From TMED27 sp964351195 (GTDB lineage Bacteria > Pseudomonadota > Alphaproteobacteria > Micavibrionales > Micavibrionaceae), in NCBI GenBank assembly GCA_964351195.1, contig CAYGNI010000017.1:1-25333 (forward strand): a stretch of DNA of 25,333 bases, given 5' to 3'. The notes under the pieces were generated by a model. The model did not search any database and was not told where the DNA came from. It saw only the letters and a program-made list of their open reading frames with translations. Of this stretch, positions 14,072 through 22,444 are shown piece after piece. Within the stretch, counting starts at the first letter, position 1. The number at the start of each line of letters is the position of its first letter. The translations under genes and the position numbers were made by a program.

Positions 14072-16900
14072 ATGCTAGGATTTTTGACATTTAGAAACTT
14101 CTTTCACTACGCTGTCCTCCCAGAGATCGTACCGCGCCTGCGCGACCTTTTCATGACAGGCTTCCAGTTTGTTGCATATTTCATGGCTCTTGTTTATGGC
14201 TCTGTGCGACTTCTTCCACACAACCATCCTTATCTGAACCCGACCAATATGGGTAGGTTTGGAATCCGTCACGTTATTGCCGAAGCCGCGAATAACCTCG
14301 TCATCAGCACTAAAAACATAGACCAGATCATTTTGTTCTTATGCGTCCTGATCGGACTTGTCTTGATGATCGTCCAGCTATTGCTGTTGGGAACCGGAAT
14401 ATTAATCCAGCCCGTCATGGCTATGCCAGGCAACTTCATCGATTTCTTTGTCACACCGCAACCCGCCGATGACCTCGCCCATATCATGATGGACCTGGTA
14501 TTTGGGGTGCCAGATATGTTCAACTCCTGTATTTCGACTGCTGTACAATGTGCGAGCCTTGAAACAGATGGACAGCCTGGCTTTGCTGTGCGCCTAGAAG
14601 ATGCCACCAACATCGGCCCCTATACCGAGGGGGAATCCATATTCGCCCCGCTAGGCTTCCCCTTCCCGATTCACCTCGCCATGCACCAAATGTTCCAGAT
14701 GTATTCTATCGGCCTTTTGGTCGTTGCGACATTCATCACACTATATTTTATTGTTACAATCTTCGCCGAAACAGCACAAACCGGAACCGCCTTTGGAAAG
14801 CGCTTCAACAAAGTCTGGGCACCGATTCGCCTTGTTGTCGCTTTTGGTCTCCTGATCCCTATAGGCTACGGTCTCAACGCATCTCAATATATTGTTCTCT
14901 ACGCCGCTAAATTCGGATCTGCTTTTGCAACAAACGGCTGGTCGCTCTTCAACGAAACACTCTCAGGCAACTACCTCAGCGATCACCAAAAACTCGCTTC
15001 GACACCCAACGTCCCAGAGCTCGGTGCGCTGTTACAATTTATGTACACCGCAAAAACTTGCGCCGATTTAATAGAAAGCGCCCCTCTCAGCGATGAAGAT
15101 GACACGCCGAAAAAGATCGACATGTTTATTGTTGACGGCCCAACCCCAAGCGAAACCCCACCAAACTTTTTGACGATAAATCAAAACACACCCTATAACG
15201 ACATGATAACTGCCGCCAGAGGCAATGATAAAGTTCTCATCCGCTTTGGAATGCATGACAAGGAAGACTATGCAATGTACCGCGGCAATGTCATGCCTAA
15301 TTGCGGTGATGTAGTCCTCAAACTGCAAGATCCAAGACCCGAAGGCGAAGCCGAAGAGGGTTTAACCATCATGCAAAAATATTATTGGTTTATGCTCAAG
15401 GACATGTGGTTCAACACACTTGAAGGAAACGAGTCCCAACCACCAATGAACGCTCACCAACATGATTATCCGGAAAACCTGGTTGCAAGGGAAACACCAT
15501 GGGTTCTAGACACAGGCCAACCCGTAGCACCCGCAACATTCAGAGGCGACATATCGGGCTTCTATAGAGGACAAATTGAAGCAGCCATGTCCGATCCATC
15601 ATCGTCTCCATCCGTCGCCGCCGAAGTGGGAGATAAAGGCGCGATTCAAGCTATGTCAGAATCTGGCCGCTTCGCCGTCGATCCGATCATGCAGGCAAAA
15701 GGCTGGGCTGGCGGCGGCATTTGGTACAACAAAGTCGCAGAACTAAACGGCGCCGTCACGACGGCAGTTCTCAACGTACCGATGCCGACACGTTATCCGG
15801 ATATCATGGAATATGTTCAACATAAAAAGAAACAACTAGACCGCAACGTCGAATTTGCCAAACGCTTTGAACCAATTCTTGCTGATGGCAACCCTGTCCC
15901 ACCGCGCAAGCCGGAAGACAGAATCATGTATCCCGTCCTATGGCAGGCCTTTAATTATTGGCAAGCTGGCGGTGGCACAACCACGCCGCATTCTGCCCCA
16001 ACAGGCAACGCCGTAATCGATGCGATCAACGCCCTGTTCGGAACCGAAGGTCTATATAACATCCGCAGAAACGTTGACGTTCATCCACTGGCACAGCTTG
16101 TCGGCGTTGGCAGGTCTTTGGTCGAAGCCTCAGTCACAAATCTAACCACAGCCGTTATCGGCGGCGCGGCCGGTGCCGGCGTATCATTTATCGATCAATT
16201 CTTCGGAAACGCCGTATCCGTAGCCGCAAAATTCCTTGTTACCTTCGCAACCGTGGGGCTAACAGTTGGTTTCGTACTATTCTATGTTGTGCCATTCCTA
16301 CCTTTCATTTATTTCTTCTTCGCCATCGGCGGGTGGATCAAAGGAATTTTCGAAGCCATGGTCGGCGCCCCACTCTGGGCTTTGGCGCATATCCGCATAG
16401 ATAACAACGGCTTGCCTGGGCAAGCCGCAATAAACGGATATTTTCTGATTTTCGAGATTTTCTTAAGACCAATCTTGATCATCTTCGGCCTGTTGGCCAG
16501 CATCTCTATCTACTCAGCTTTGGTCAGCATTTTAAACCAAACTTTCGACCTCGTAACTGTCAATGTCGGCGGCTTTGACGTCCGCGCGGAAGCCGAAGGT
16601 GAAACAGCAGACGGAGAAACCATTCAATCTTCTCTTGAATTCGCCCGCTCCGCCGTCGATGAATTCTTCTTTACCGTGGTCTATACAATCATCGTGTATC
16701 TGATGGGTATGTCATCTTTCAAGCTAATAGACCTAATCCCGAACAACATCCTACGGTGGATGGGGCAAAGTGTAGCAACCTTCAATGACCAACGCGAAGA
16801 CGCCGCGCAAACACTAGTTGGAAAAGCAACAGTCGGCGCGAACCAAACCTCAAGCGCTCTGGGCGGCGGCCTTAAGAAAATTGCAGGGGCCGGTGGATAA
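14072..16900 (+). CDS. DotA/TraY-family membrane protein, paralog 2
   Basis: At 942 aa this is the second of three tandem paralogs and follows the first by seven bases. I use the ATG at 14072 rather than the upstream in-frame start at 14027. GAGGATGAGGATAAG provides the ribosome-binding site, and MLGFLTFRNFFHYAVLPEIVPRL then aligns with the N-termini of the others. Shared landmarks are RHVIAEAANN, KVWAPIRLVVAFGLLIPI, GWAGGGIWYNKVAELNG, LPFLPFIYFFF, PLWALAHIRIDNNGLPG and LIDLIPNNILRWMG. The conserved cysteine pair is Cys153/Cys160, and the later TC and NCGD cysteines are present. The Ca2+-type loop of the other two is missing here (GMHDKEDYAMYRGN instead). The C-terminal cytoplasmic-type tail is rich in Gly/Ala. 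Role as in paralog 1, by family; a separate subunit of one heteromeric channel is possible. Confidence 0.9.
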   Translation: MLGFLTFRNFFHYAVLPEIVPRLRDLFMTGFQFVAYFMALVYGSVRLLPHNHPYLNPTNMGRFGIRHVIAEAANNLVISTKNIDQIILFLCVLIGLVLMIVQLLLLGTGILIQPVMAMPGNFIDFFVTPQPADDLAHIMMDLVFGVPDMFNSCISTAVQCASLETDGQPGFAVRLEDATNIGPYTEGESIFAPLGFPFPIHLAMHQMFQMYSIGLLVVATFITLYFIVTIFAETAQTGTAFGKRFNKVWAPIRLVVAFGLLIPIGYGLNASQYIVLYAAKFGSAFATNGWSLFNETLSGNYLSDHQKLASTPNVPELGALLQFMYTAKTCADLIESAPLSDEDDTPKKIDMFIVDGPTPSETPPNFLTINQNTPYNDMITAARGNDKVLIRFGMHDKEDYAMYRGNVMPNCGDVVLKLQDPRPEGEAEEGLTIMQKYYWFMLKDMWFNTLEGNESQPPMNAHQHDYPENLVARETPWVLDTGQPVAPATFRGDISGFYRGQIEAAMSDPSSSPSVAAEVGDKGAIQAMSESGRFAVDPIMQAKGWAGGGIWYNKVAELNGAVTTAVLNVPMPTRYPDIMEYVQHKKKQLDRNVEFAKRFEPILADGNPVPPRKPEDRIMYPVLWQAFNYWQAGGGTTTPHSAPTGNAVIDAINALFGTEGLYNIRRNVDVHPLAQLVGVGRSLVEASVTNLTTAVIGGAAGAGVSFIDQFFGNAVSVAAKFLVTFATVGLTVGFVLFYVVPFLPFIYFFFAIGGWIKGIFEAMVGAPLWALAHIRIDNNGLPGQAAINGYFLIFEIFLRPILIIFGLLASISIYSALVSILNQTFDLVTVNVGGFDVRAEAEGETADGETIQSSLEFARSAVDEFFFTVVYTIIVYLMGMSSFKLIDLIPNNILRWMGQSVATFNDQREDAAQTLVGKATVGANQTSSALGGGLKKIAGAGG

Positions 16901-16902
16901 GC

Positions 16903-19644
16903 ATGGCAATTACAAAAGGCAAAGTTATCAAATACGCTCTCCTACCGGGTATCATCCCGCGTATTTTCGCCTTTGCCACATCCGGCTTTTCTTATCTCGC
17001 TTATTATATGGCGCTGGTATACTCAATGGTGCGCCTTCTTCCTATGGGGCACCCTTATTTGGACTCACGCAATATCGGGAAATTTGGCCTACGCCATGTC
17101 ATTGCGCAAGCGTCTAATAATCTGGTCTTCTCGCGAAAAAACATCGATCAGATCATCATTTTCTTTACAATCCTGCTGGGCTTAGGCCTGATTTTTGTAC
17201 AATTCATATTGCTCGCGATCGCCATATTCACTTATCAGGACGCCTTTGCACTGGGGGTCCCGATCAAAGACCTCTTCACAAACCCCAACGCGCTTACAAA
17301 CTCTCAAGGCCCAAAGCAGGATCTTGCTTTTATAATCCTCGATAAAGTCTTCGGGCTTACCGGCATTTACGGGTCCTGCATTTCCACTGGAGTAATTTGC
17401 GAAGACAACCGTGGCATCGCACTCTCAACGAAAATAATCGACTACCCTTATCCGTTCCACTTCGCGCTTCACAAAATGCTGCAATTCTATTCCTCCGGCA
17501 TGATTGTCATCGGCGCTATCGTGCTCATTTACCACACGATCACCATCGTAGGTGAAACCGCCACAACAGGAACTCCGTTTGGAAAACGCTTTAACAAAGC
17601 CTGGGTGCCCATACGTATAGTCCTCTTTTTCGCAATGCTGATCCCCCTGAATATCGGCGTCCCTAACGCTGGACTGAACGGCGCACAGATACTAACCTTT
17701 TGGATTGCCAAGCATGGTTCAAACTTTGCTACAAACGGCTGGACCTATTTTACAACCGTGCTGGCAAATGATTATATCCAAGAAAGAAAAATGGTTGCAA
17801 AGCCCAACATCCCCGAAGTCGGCGCACTCAACCAATTCATGCTCACTGCCAAAACCTGTGCGATAGTAGAAGGTCAACACGCCCCGTATGCAGGCAGACC
17901 TGATGACAAGGTCTTCGCCTACATAGTCCGGAGCGAACCTCCAAGCTACTTAAGCCCGCCTAGCGGCCCCGCAGATCACCCAAACGCTTTAGAAATGATG
18001 TCGACCGATCACGCCCGCGCGTTGGAATTTGTGATGAACGGCAACATCCGCATCGTATATGGCACTGTAGGAAAAGACACGAACGGCGACGGCATTATCG
18101 ACGAATTTTCTGAATACCCTGGAAACGTATTTCCCACATGCGGAGAAATGGTCCTTGAAACCACAAGCCTCAGCGAACCTGGGGCAAATGCAATCCAGAA
18201 AGGCTATTATGAGCTTTTACAGGCCATGTGGGAAAACACGCTCAACGTACAAGCCGCACAATGCTATGCGAACAAATTCTATAACGGCCCCGGCCACGAC
18301 CCAACATGTCCATTGCCCAGCGCATATTTCGCAGAGGTACAAAACAACTTTTTTAGCGAGAAAGTTCAGGATATTGTCAAAGTCGGCATAGACATACAAA
18401 TTAGCGAAGGTAAATTCCAAATCCCCGAGGAGCTTGTTGAAAAGGGCTGGGCCGGGGCAGCTATCTGGTTTAACCGCATCGCAGAAATGAACGGCGCTCT
18501 CACCGCCGCCACATTCAACGTTCCAAGACCCAACAAATATCCATACGTTCTCGAAGAAGCACTAGCACAGCGCATCCAACAAAACGCCGATACATCGGGT
18601 GAACTGAGATACTCGCTGGTATTGTCCAATGGCAGACTAATCAGAATACCCGGAAACAGACAGGAAATTCATCCCTCAGTTCATAACGCATACTTGTACT
18701 GGGCGCGTGATGGCCTCGCCGAGTCGCCAGACACTGCCGCAACTGGAAACGCAGCCATTGATACCATTAACACCATCCTGGGAACCAGCGGCATTTTCGA
18801 AATGCGTGAAAACGCCGATGTTCACCCAATGGCGCAACTAACAGCACTGGGACAAGGTATGATGCAAGCCACTGTACGCAACGCTGCCTACGCATTGGCC
18901 GGCGTCGTAGCCGGCGGTGTTCTGGGAATCATAGACCCTTTCCCTGCCGAAGTCGCCAAAGTAGCCTCAAACTTCCTCTTCACAATGGTCACCGCTTCAG
19001 TGGGAATCGCAGTCATCCTGTATTACGTCCTGCCATTTCTACCTTTTATCTACTTTATGTTTGCCTTAAGCGGCTGGATAAAAAGCATCTTCGAAGCTGT
19101 TGTTGCAATGCCGTTATGGGCCCTGGCACATTTGCGCATCGACGGCGACGGCTTGCCCGGTAAGGATGCCGCCAGCGGCTATTACCTGCTCCTTGAGATC
19201 TTCTTGCGCCCTATATTGATCTTGTTCGGCCTCATCGCAAGCATCAGCATTTTTGGTGCACTGATTTATGTTTTAAACAATGCCTTCGACCTCATGGTGA
19301 CAAATGTCGGAGGAAGCAACAGACAACTCGAAATGTCAATCGAAGAAGGTTTCTCATCCTATAATTCTCTATTGGCATTTATGCGCGGCCCTGTGGATGA
19401 GTTCTTTCTGACCGCCATGTATGCGATCATCTGCTATATCATCGGTCTCAGCTGTTTCAAACTCGTGGATTTGATCCCGAACAACATTCTGCGCTGGGCG
19501 GGTTCAACCGTCGCCACATTCCAGGAAAATGCAGGCGATCCTGCAGGACAACTAACAAGCCAAGTCTATCGTGGAAGTATTTTGACTACGAACCAGATCA
19601 GAGGCGCAACGCAAGGCAACCTCGAAGCTATCGTAGCTGGTTAA
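16903..19644 (+). CDS. DotA/TraY-family membrane protein, paralog 3
   Basis: The third paralog, 913 aa, starts two bases after the stop of paralog 2, so the two are translationally coupled; GGTGGA precedes the ATG. It keeps the family pattern: KYALLPGIIPRI near the start, RHVIAQASNN, KAWVPIRIVLFFAMLIPL, GWAGAAIWFNRIAEMNG, LPFLPFIYFMF, PLWALAHLRIDGDGLPG and LVDLIPNNILRWAG. Cys159/Cys166 and the TC and TCGE cysteines are conserved with the other two. DTNGDGIID (392-400) is a textbook DxNxDGxxD Ca2+-binding loop at the position of the paralog 1 loop. Its 3' end is nine bases from the convergent mlaC stop with no strong terminator. Inner-membrane location and secretion-channel role are inferred from the family. 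Confidence 0.9.
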   Translation: MAITKGKVIKYALLPGIIPRIFAFATSGFSYLAYYMALVYSMVRLLPMGHPYLDSRNIGKFGLRHVIAQASNNLVFSRKNIDQIIIFFTILLGLGLIFVQFILLAIAIFTYQDAFALGVPIKDLFTNPNALTNSQGPKQDLAFIILDKVFGLTGIYGSCISTGVICEDNRGIALSTKIIDYPYPFHFALHKMLQFYSSGMIVIGAIVLIYHTITIVGETATTGTPFGKRFNKAWVPIRIVLFFAMLIPLNIGVPNAGLNGAQILTFWIAKHGSNFATNGWTYFTTVLANDYIQERKMVAKPNIPEVGALNQFMLTAKTCAIVEGQHAPYAGRPDDKVFAYIVRSEPPSYLSPPSGPADHPNALEMMSTDHARALEFVMNGNIRIVYGTVGKDTNGDGIIDEFSEYPGNVFPTCGEMVLETTSLSEPGANAIQKGYYELLQAMWENTLNVQAAQCYANKFYNGPGHDPTCPLPSAYFAEVQNNFFSEKVQDIVKVGIDIQISEGKFQIPEELVEKGWAGAAIWFNRIAEMNGALTAATFNVPRPNKYPYVLEEALAQRIQQNADTSGELRYSLVLSNGRLIRIPGNRQEIHPSVHNAYLYWARDGLAESPDTAATGNAAIDTINTILGTSGIFEMRENADVHPMAQLTALGQGMMQATVRNAAYALAGVVAGGVLGIIDPFPAEVAKVASNFLFTMVTASVGIAVILYYVLPFLPFIYFMFALSGWIKSIFEAVVAMPLWALAHLRIDGDGLPGKDAASGYYLLLEIFLRPILILFGLIASISIFGALIYVLNNAFDLMVTNVGGSNRQLEMSIEEGFSSYNSLLAFMRGPVDEFFLTAMYAIICYIIGLSCFKLVDLIPNNILRWAGSTVATFQENAGDPAGQLTSQVYRGSILTTNQIRGATQGNLEAIVAG

Positions 19645-19653
19645 TCGAAAAGA

Positions 19654-20316
19654 TTATTCTTCGGACTTCAGATGCGCGATCAAAACACCCACTTCGCCGC
19701 CGCCACGCTGGATCACCGCAGAGAAATCAGAACGCTGCGTCACCGCCATACTGACACCTTCAACAACAACATCAACAATGCGGTATTTTCCATCCTTGTA
19801 ACGCACACGCCAATCAACCTGCACTTCTTGTTTTGAGCGTGGGTCAACAATAAATGAAGTCACAGTAACATCTTTATCACTATCCTTACGACTGGAACGC
19901 ACTTCAACCGCTTGACCTTTATAGTCACTAAAACGGCTTGAATAGACATCCACAATCATCTTCTCAAAAAGCTTTTGATATTCTGCGCGCTCCGCAGGAG
20001 AAGAAGTCTTCCAATAACGCCCAAGCGCAAAACGCCCCAATGTTTGCATATCAAAATTGCTTTGCAGCAACTTACGAAACTCCGCTCTTTTTTGATCATT
20101 GTTAAGCGCTTCATTGCTTAAAAAGCCAACAGCATTATTAGCCATTTTATTAATAAAGGATTCCGCACCTTCAGTAAGGTTGTCCGCGCTTACCAAATGT
20201 GTGTGAGACGGATGTTGAACATCAATACTCCCTTGTTGTACAAAGGCCTGCGCCGATGGCAAAGCAAAAGAAAAAACGGAAGCACTTAAAACGGCGACCA
20301 AAGTGTATCTCAACAT
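19654..20316 (-). CDS. mlaC: MlaC, periplasmic phospholipid carrier
   Basis: The 220-aa protein has a Sec signal peptide (MLRYTLVAVLSASVFSFALPSAQA) and an MlaC/Ttg2D domain: FRKLLQSNFDMQTLGRFALGRYW, AEYQKLFEKMIVDVYSSRFSDY, and the VDWRVRYKDGKYRIVDVVVEGVSM block that forms the lipid-binding core. MlaC carries phospholipids between the outer-membrane MlaA complex and the inner-membrane MlaFEDB transporter. I use the ATG at 20316, preceded by AAGGGAA, rather than a TTG at 20337 that would add seven residues to the signal. It lies 41 bp after mlaA on the same strand, and the pair are probably co-transcribed. MlaFED genes are not in the window. Confidence 0.93.
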   Translation of the reverse strand: MLRYTLVAVLSASVFSFALPSAQAFVQQGSIDVQHPSHTHLVSADNLTEGAESFINKMANNAVGFLSNEALNNDQKRAEFRKLLQSNFDMQTLGRFALGRYWKTSSPAERAEYQKLFEKMIVDVYSSRFSDYKGQAVEVRSSRKDSDKDVTVTSFIVDPRSKQEVQVDWRVRYKDGKYRIVDVVVEGVSMAVTQRSDFSAVIQRGGGEVGVLIAHLKSEE

Positions 20317-20357
20317 AGGTATTCCCTTCTTATACAAAAATGACTGCTTGTATTGAT

Positions 20358-21167
20358 CTATTCGTCATAGTCCGGAATGGCAAATACATTCGTACTGCCT
20401 TCTGTATCTTGGTCGTTTACTAATGCATTGCGGCGCTGATAATAAATGCTGCGCGTCGCGGCATAGTAATCGATAGAACTGGATTCAAGCTCCTCCAGGA
20501 TATCCATCAACTGATCACGCAAATTCATATATTCTACGCCCACTTTGGTGTAGAAAAGGCCTTCTTTCTCCACATTGAACAAATACCAACGCAAAGGATC
20601 GGCAAAGCCATCAACCAAATAACCAACATAATCACGCAAGGACGATGGGCCAACAATCGGAACAACCAGATAAGGACCATGATCCAACCCCCAAACGGCA
20701 AGCGTTTGGCCAAAATCTTCGGATTCATGTGGATAGCCCTCATAACCCGCAACATCAAACAAACCACCAACACCGATCAGCGTATTAACCGTCGCACGGA
20801 ACAAAACATTGCCTGCACCATCAACATCACCTTGAAGCACCTGGTTCGCAAAAATAACAGGCGACTTCAGGTTTGTAAGGAAATTATCAAGGCCTGTTCT
20901 GGCGAACTTGGGCGTAACATATCTATATCCCTTCAAAACGGGATGGATAACATTATCATCAACAACGTTGTTAAATTTGAAAACAGCGCGGTTTGAGGCC
21001 TCAAAAGGATCTGAAATCTCAGTGCCGTCATCCATGACAGACTGATCTTCCCTGCCCGCACAAGAGGAAATAACAAACAGAGCACCCAATAAAAGCGCAA
21101 AATTTAAAATTTTATGTCTATAAAACGCCATTGTGGCCGCCCCCATCCCGGTAGCTCGTGTAAGCAT
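20358..21167 (-). CDS. mlaA: MlaA (VacJ) outer-membrane lipoprotein
   Basis: This protein has a lipoprotein signal ending in ISSC, with the lipidated Cys at residue 36 of the long form. It then matches MlaA/VacJ: DPFEASNRAVFKFNNVVDD, PKFARTGLDNFLTNLKSPVIFANQVLQGD, RATVNTLIGVGGLFDVA, EDFGQTLAVWGLDHGPYLVVPIVGPSSLRD. MlaA sits in the outer membrane and removes mislocalised phospholipids from the outer leaflet for retrograde transport via MlaC. Start is ambiguous. ATG 21167 gives 269 aa; ATG 21131 gives 257 aa with a more usual 23-residue lipoprotein signal. The family places the Asp after Cys at +2 in inner-membrane-retained proteins; here +2 is Ala, which fits outer-membrane sorting. mlaC follows directly. 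Confidence 0.94.
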   Translation of the reverse strand: MLTRATGMGAATMAFYRHKILNFALLLGALFVISSCAGREDQSVMDDGTEISDPFEASNRAVFKFNNVVDDNVIHPVLKGYRYVTPKFARTGLDNFLTNLKSPVIFANQVLQGDVDGAGNVLFRATVNTLIGVGGLFDVAGYEGYPHESEDFGQTLAVWGLDHGPYLVVPIVGPSSLRDYVGYLVDGFADPLRWYLFNVEKEGLFYTKVGVEYMNLRDQLMDILEELESSSIDYYAATRSIYYQRRNALVNDQDTEGSTNVFAIPDYDE

Positions 21168-21277
21168 ATATTTAGTCCCTATATCTCGTTGATATTGATA
21201 AATAAGTCAACCCAGAAAACGCATATAGAAGACGTCCACCCATAGATTTCTCCCAAAGGTAACATCTCTTGCACATA

Positions 21278-21307
21278 TTAACCATGAACCCCTTAGGAAC
21301 TGGTTAA
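21278..21307. terminator. inverted repeat after lptG, possible terminator
   Basis: TTAACCA (21278-21284) and TGGTTAA (21301-21307) form a perfect 7-bp inverted repeat with a 16-nt loop, within 45 bp of the mlaA side and upstream of position 21323 where lptG ends. Read on either strand it has no strong U-tract, so Rho-independent termination is doubtful. No gene is seen in the 155-bp gap. Confidence 0.3.
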
Positions 21308-21322
21308 AATCTTGATACGAAA

Positions 21323-22444
21323 CTAACCATCTTCCAGATTAATAATAACGCTAACACCCAGCATCACACAGATAAGTGCCGGGGCCCAAGCCGCCATTAT
21401 GATGGGAATTTGCTGCGAAGCGCCCAAAGCCTGCAGGAAACTCGACAAAAAGAACACCACAAACCCCATAAACACGCCCGAAGACACCAAAAACAGTCCG
21501 CCCCTCATCCGCGGCGGCCTCATCGAAACGGTGGCCGCCAATAAAACCATCCCCACAAACAATAATGGTTGCGCTAAAAGGTTATGATAATGCACCCGCA
21601 AGCTGCTGGCGTTAAAACCCGTCTCCTCAAGTGTTCTGATGTAACCAGGAAGGTGCCAAAAAGACATCGTTGCGGGAGAAGCAAAACTATCCTGGATTTC
21701 CTGAATGCTCAGATCCGTTTGCAACGCATAAAGATCATGAGGTTCCCTTTGCCCTTGCGGACCATTCAATATCACATCACGAAACACCCAGCGACCAACT
21801 TCCAAAACAGCATCCTTGGCATCCAGACGTTGTAAGAACGTGTCATTGTGATCAAAATAAATTGCGCTAATATTCTTAAGCGTCCAATCAGGTTGATGAA
21901 TTCTTTCCGCATAAAAAATGACATAACCGCTCTGGCCGTCACTTTCAAAACTATCCGCCTCAAGCGACTGCCGCAGCCACATTCCTTCTTTAAAAATAGC
22001 AATCCTGCTACCCGAACGCGATAAATGCGCGCGCTCCAGATCTTCATACTTCCCGACAAGCAATGCCCCAATCGGGTTAATAACGCTGACCTGCACAATA
22101 CCGATGAGCAGCGCGACACCGACAAAGGGCGCCAAAATCTGCCACACCGAAAACCCGGCGGAGCGTACAACAACCAACTCATGTTTTTTATTGAGCTGAG
22201 AAAGCGTAAACATCGCACTAAAAAGAACGGCGAACGGAAACAGAATTTGTCCGACCTCGGGCAGTTTCAACAACCCCATCTTTAAAACCAGCGCCATCGG
22301 TACGCCGTCAAACTTACTCGCGCGGCGGATCAGCTCCACAGTATCAAACAAATAAATCACCGAAAGCAAAGCCAAAAACAACAGCAAAGCATTGCGCAAA
22401 TAAAGACCTGCCACATAACGGCTCAATGTTGGACTAACCTTCAT
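21323..22444 (-). CDS. lptG: LptG, LPS export permease subunit
   Basis: The 373-aa protein has the six-segment LptF/LptG layout: three hydrophobic segments at the start (SRYVAGLYLRNALLLFLALLSVIYLFDTVELIRRAS and onward), a large periplasmic beta-jellyroll region in the middle, and three more segments at the C-terminus (HNLLAQPLLFVGMVLLAATVSM and beyond). The N-terminal SRYVAGLYL and FLALLSVIYLFDTVELIRRA and the KLPEVGQILFPFAVLFSAMFTL pattern fit LptG. With LptF and the LptB ATPase it extracts LPS from the inner membrane and passes it to LptC/A. Its ATG overlaps the lptF stop by four bases (22441-22444), showing translational coupling and the usual lptF-lptG order. No LptB or LptC gene is in the window. 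Confidence 0.93.
   Translation of the reverse strand: MKVSPTLSRYVAGLYLRNALLLFLALLSVIYLFDTVELIRRASKFDGVPMALVLKMGLLKLPEVGQILFPFAVLFSAMFTLSQLNKKHELVVVRSAGFSVWQILAPFVGVALLIGIVQVSVINPIGALLVGKYEDLERAHLSRSGSRIAIFKEGMWLRQSLEADSFESDGQSGYVIFYAERIHQPDWTLKNISAIYFDHNDTFLQRLDAKDAVLEVGRWVFRDVILNGPQGQREPHDLYALQTDLSIQEIQDSFASPATMSFWHLPGYIRTLEETGFNASSLRVHYHNLLAQPLLFVGMVLLAATVSMRPPRMRGGLFLVSSGVFMGFVVFFLSSFLQALGASQQIPIIMAAWAPALICVMLGVSVIINLEDG

Noticed and set aside
19647..19664. Small hairpin at the junction of the last DotA-like gene and mlaC
   Set aside because: Only four to six pairs with a mismatch and no U-tract; too weak to call a terminator.
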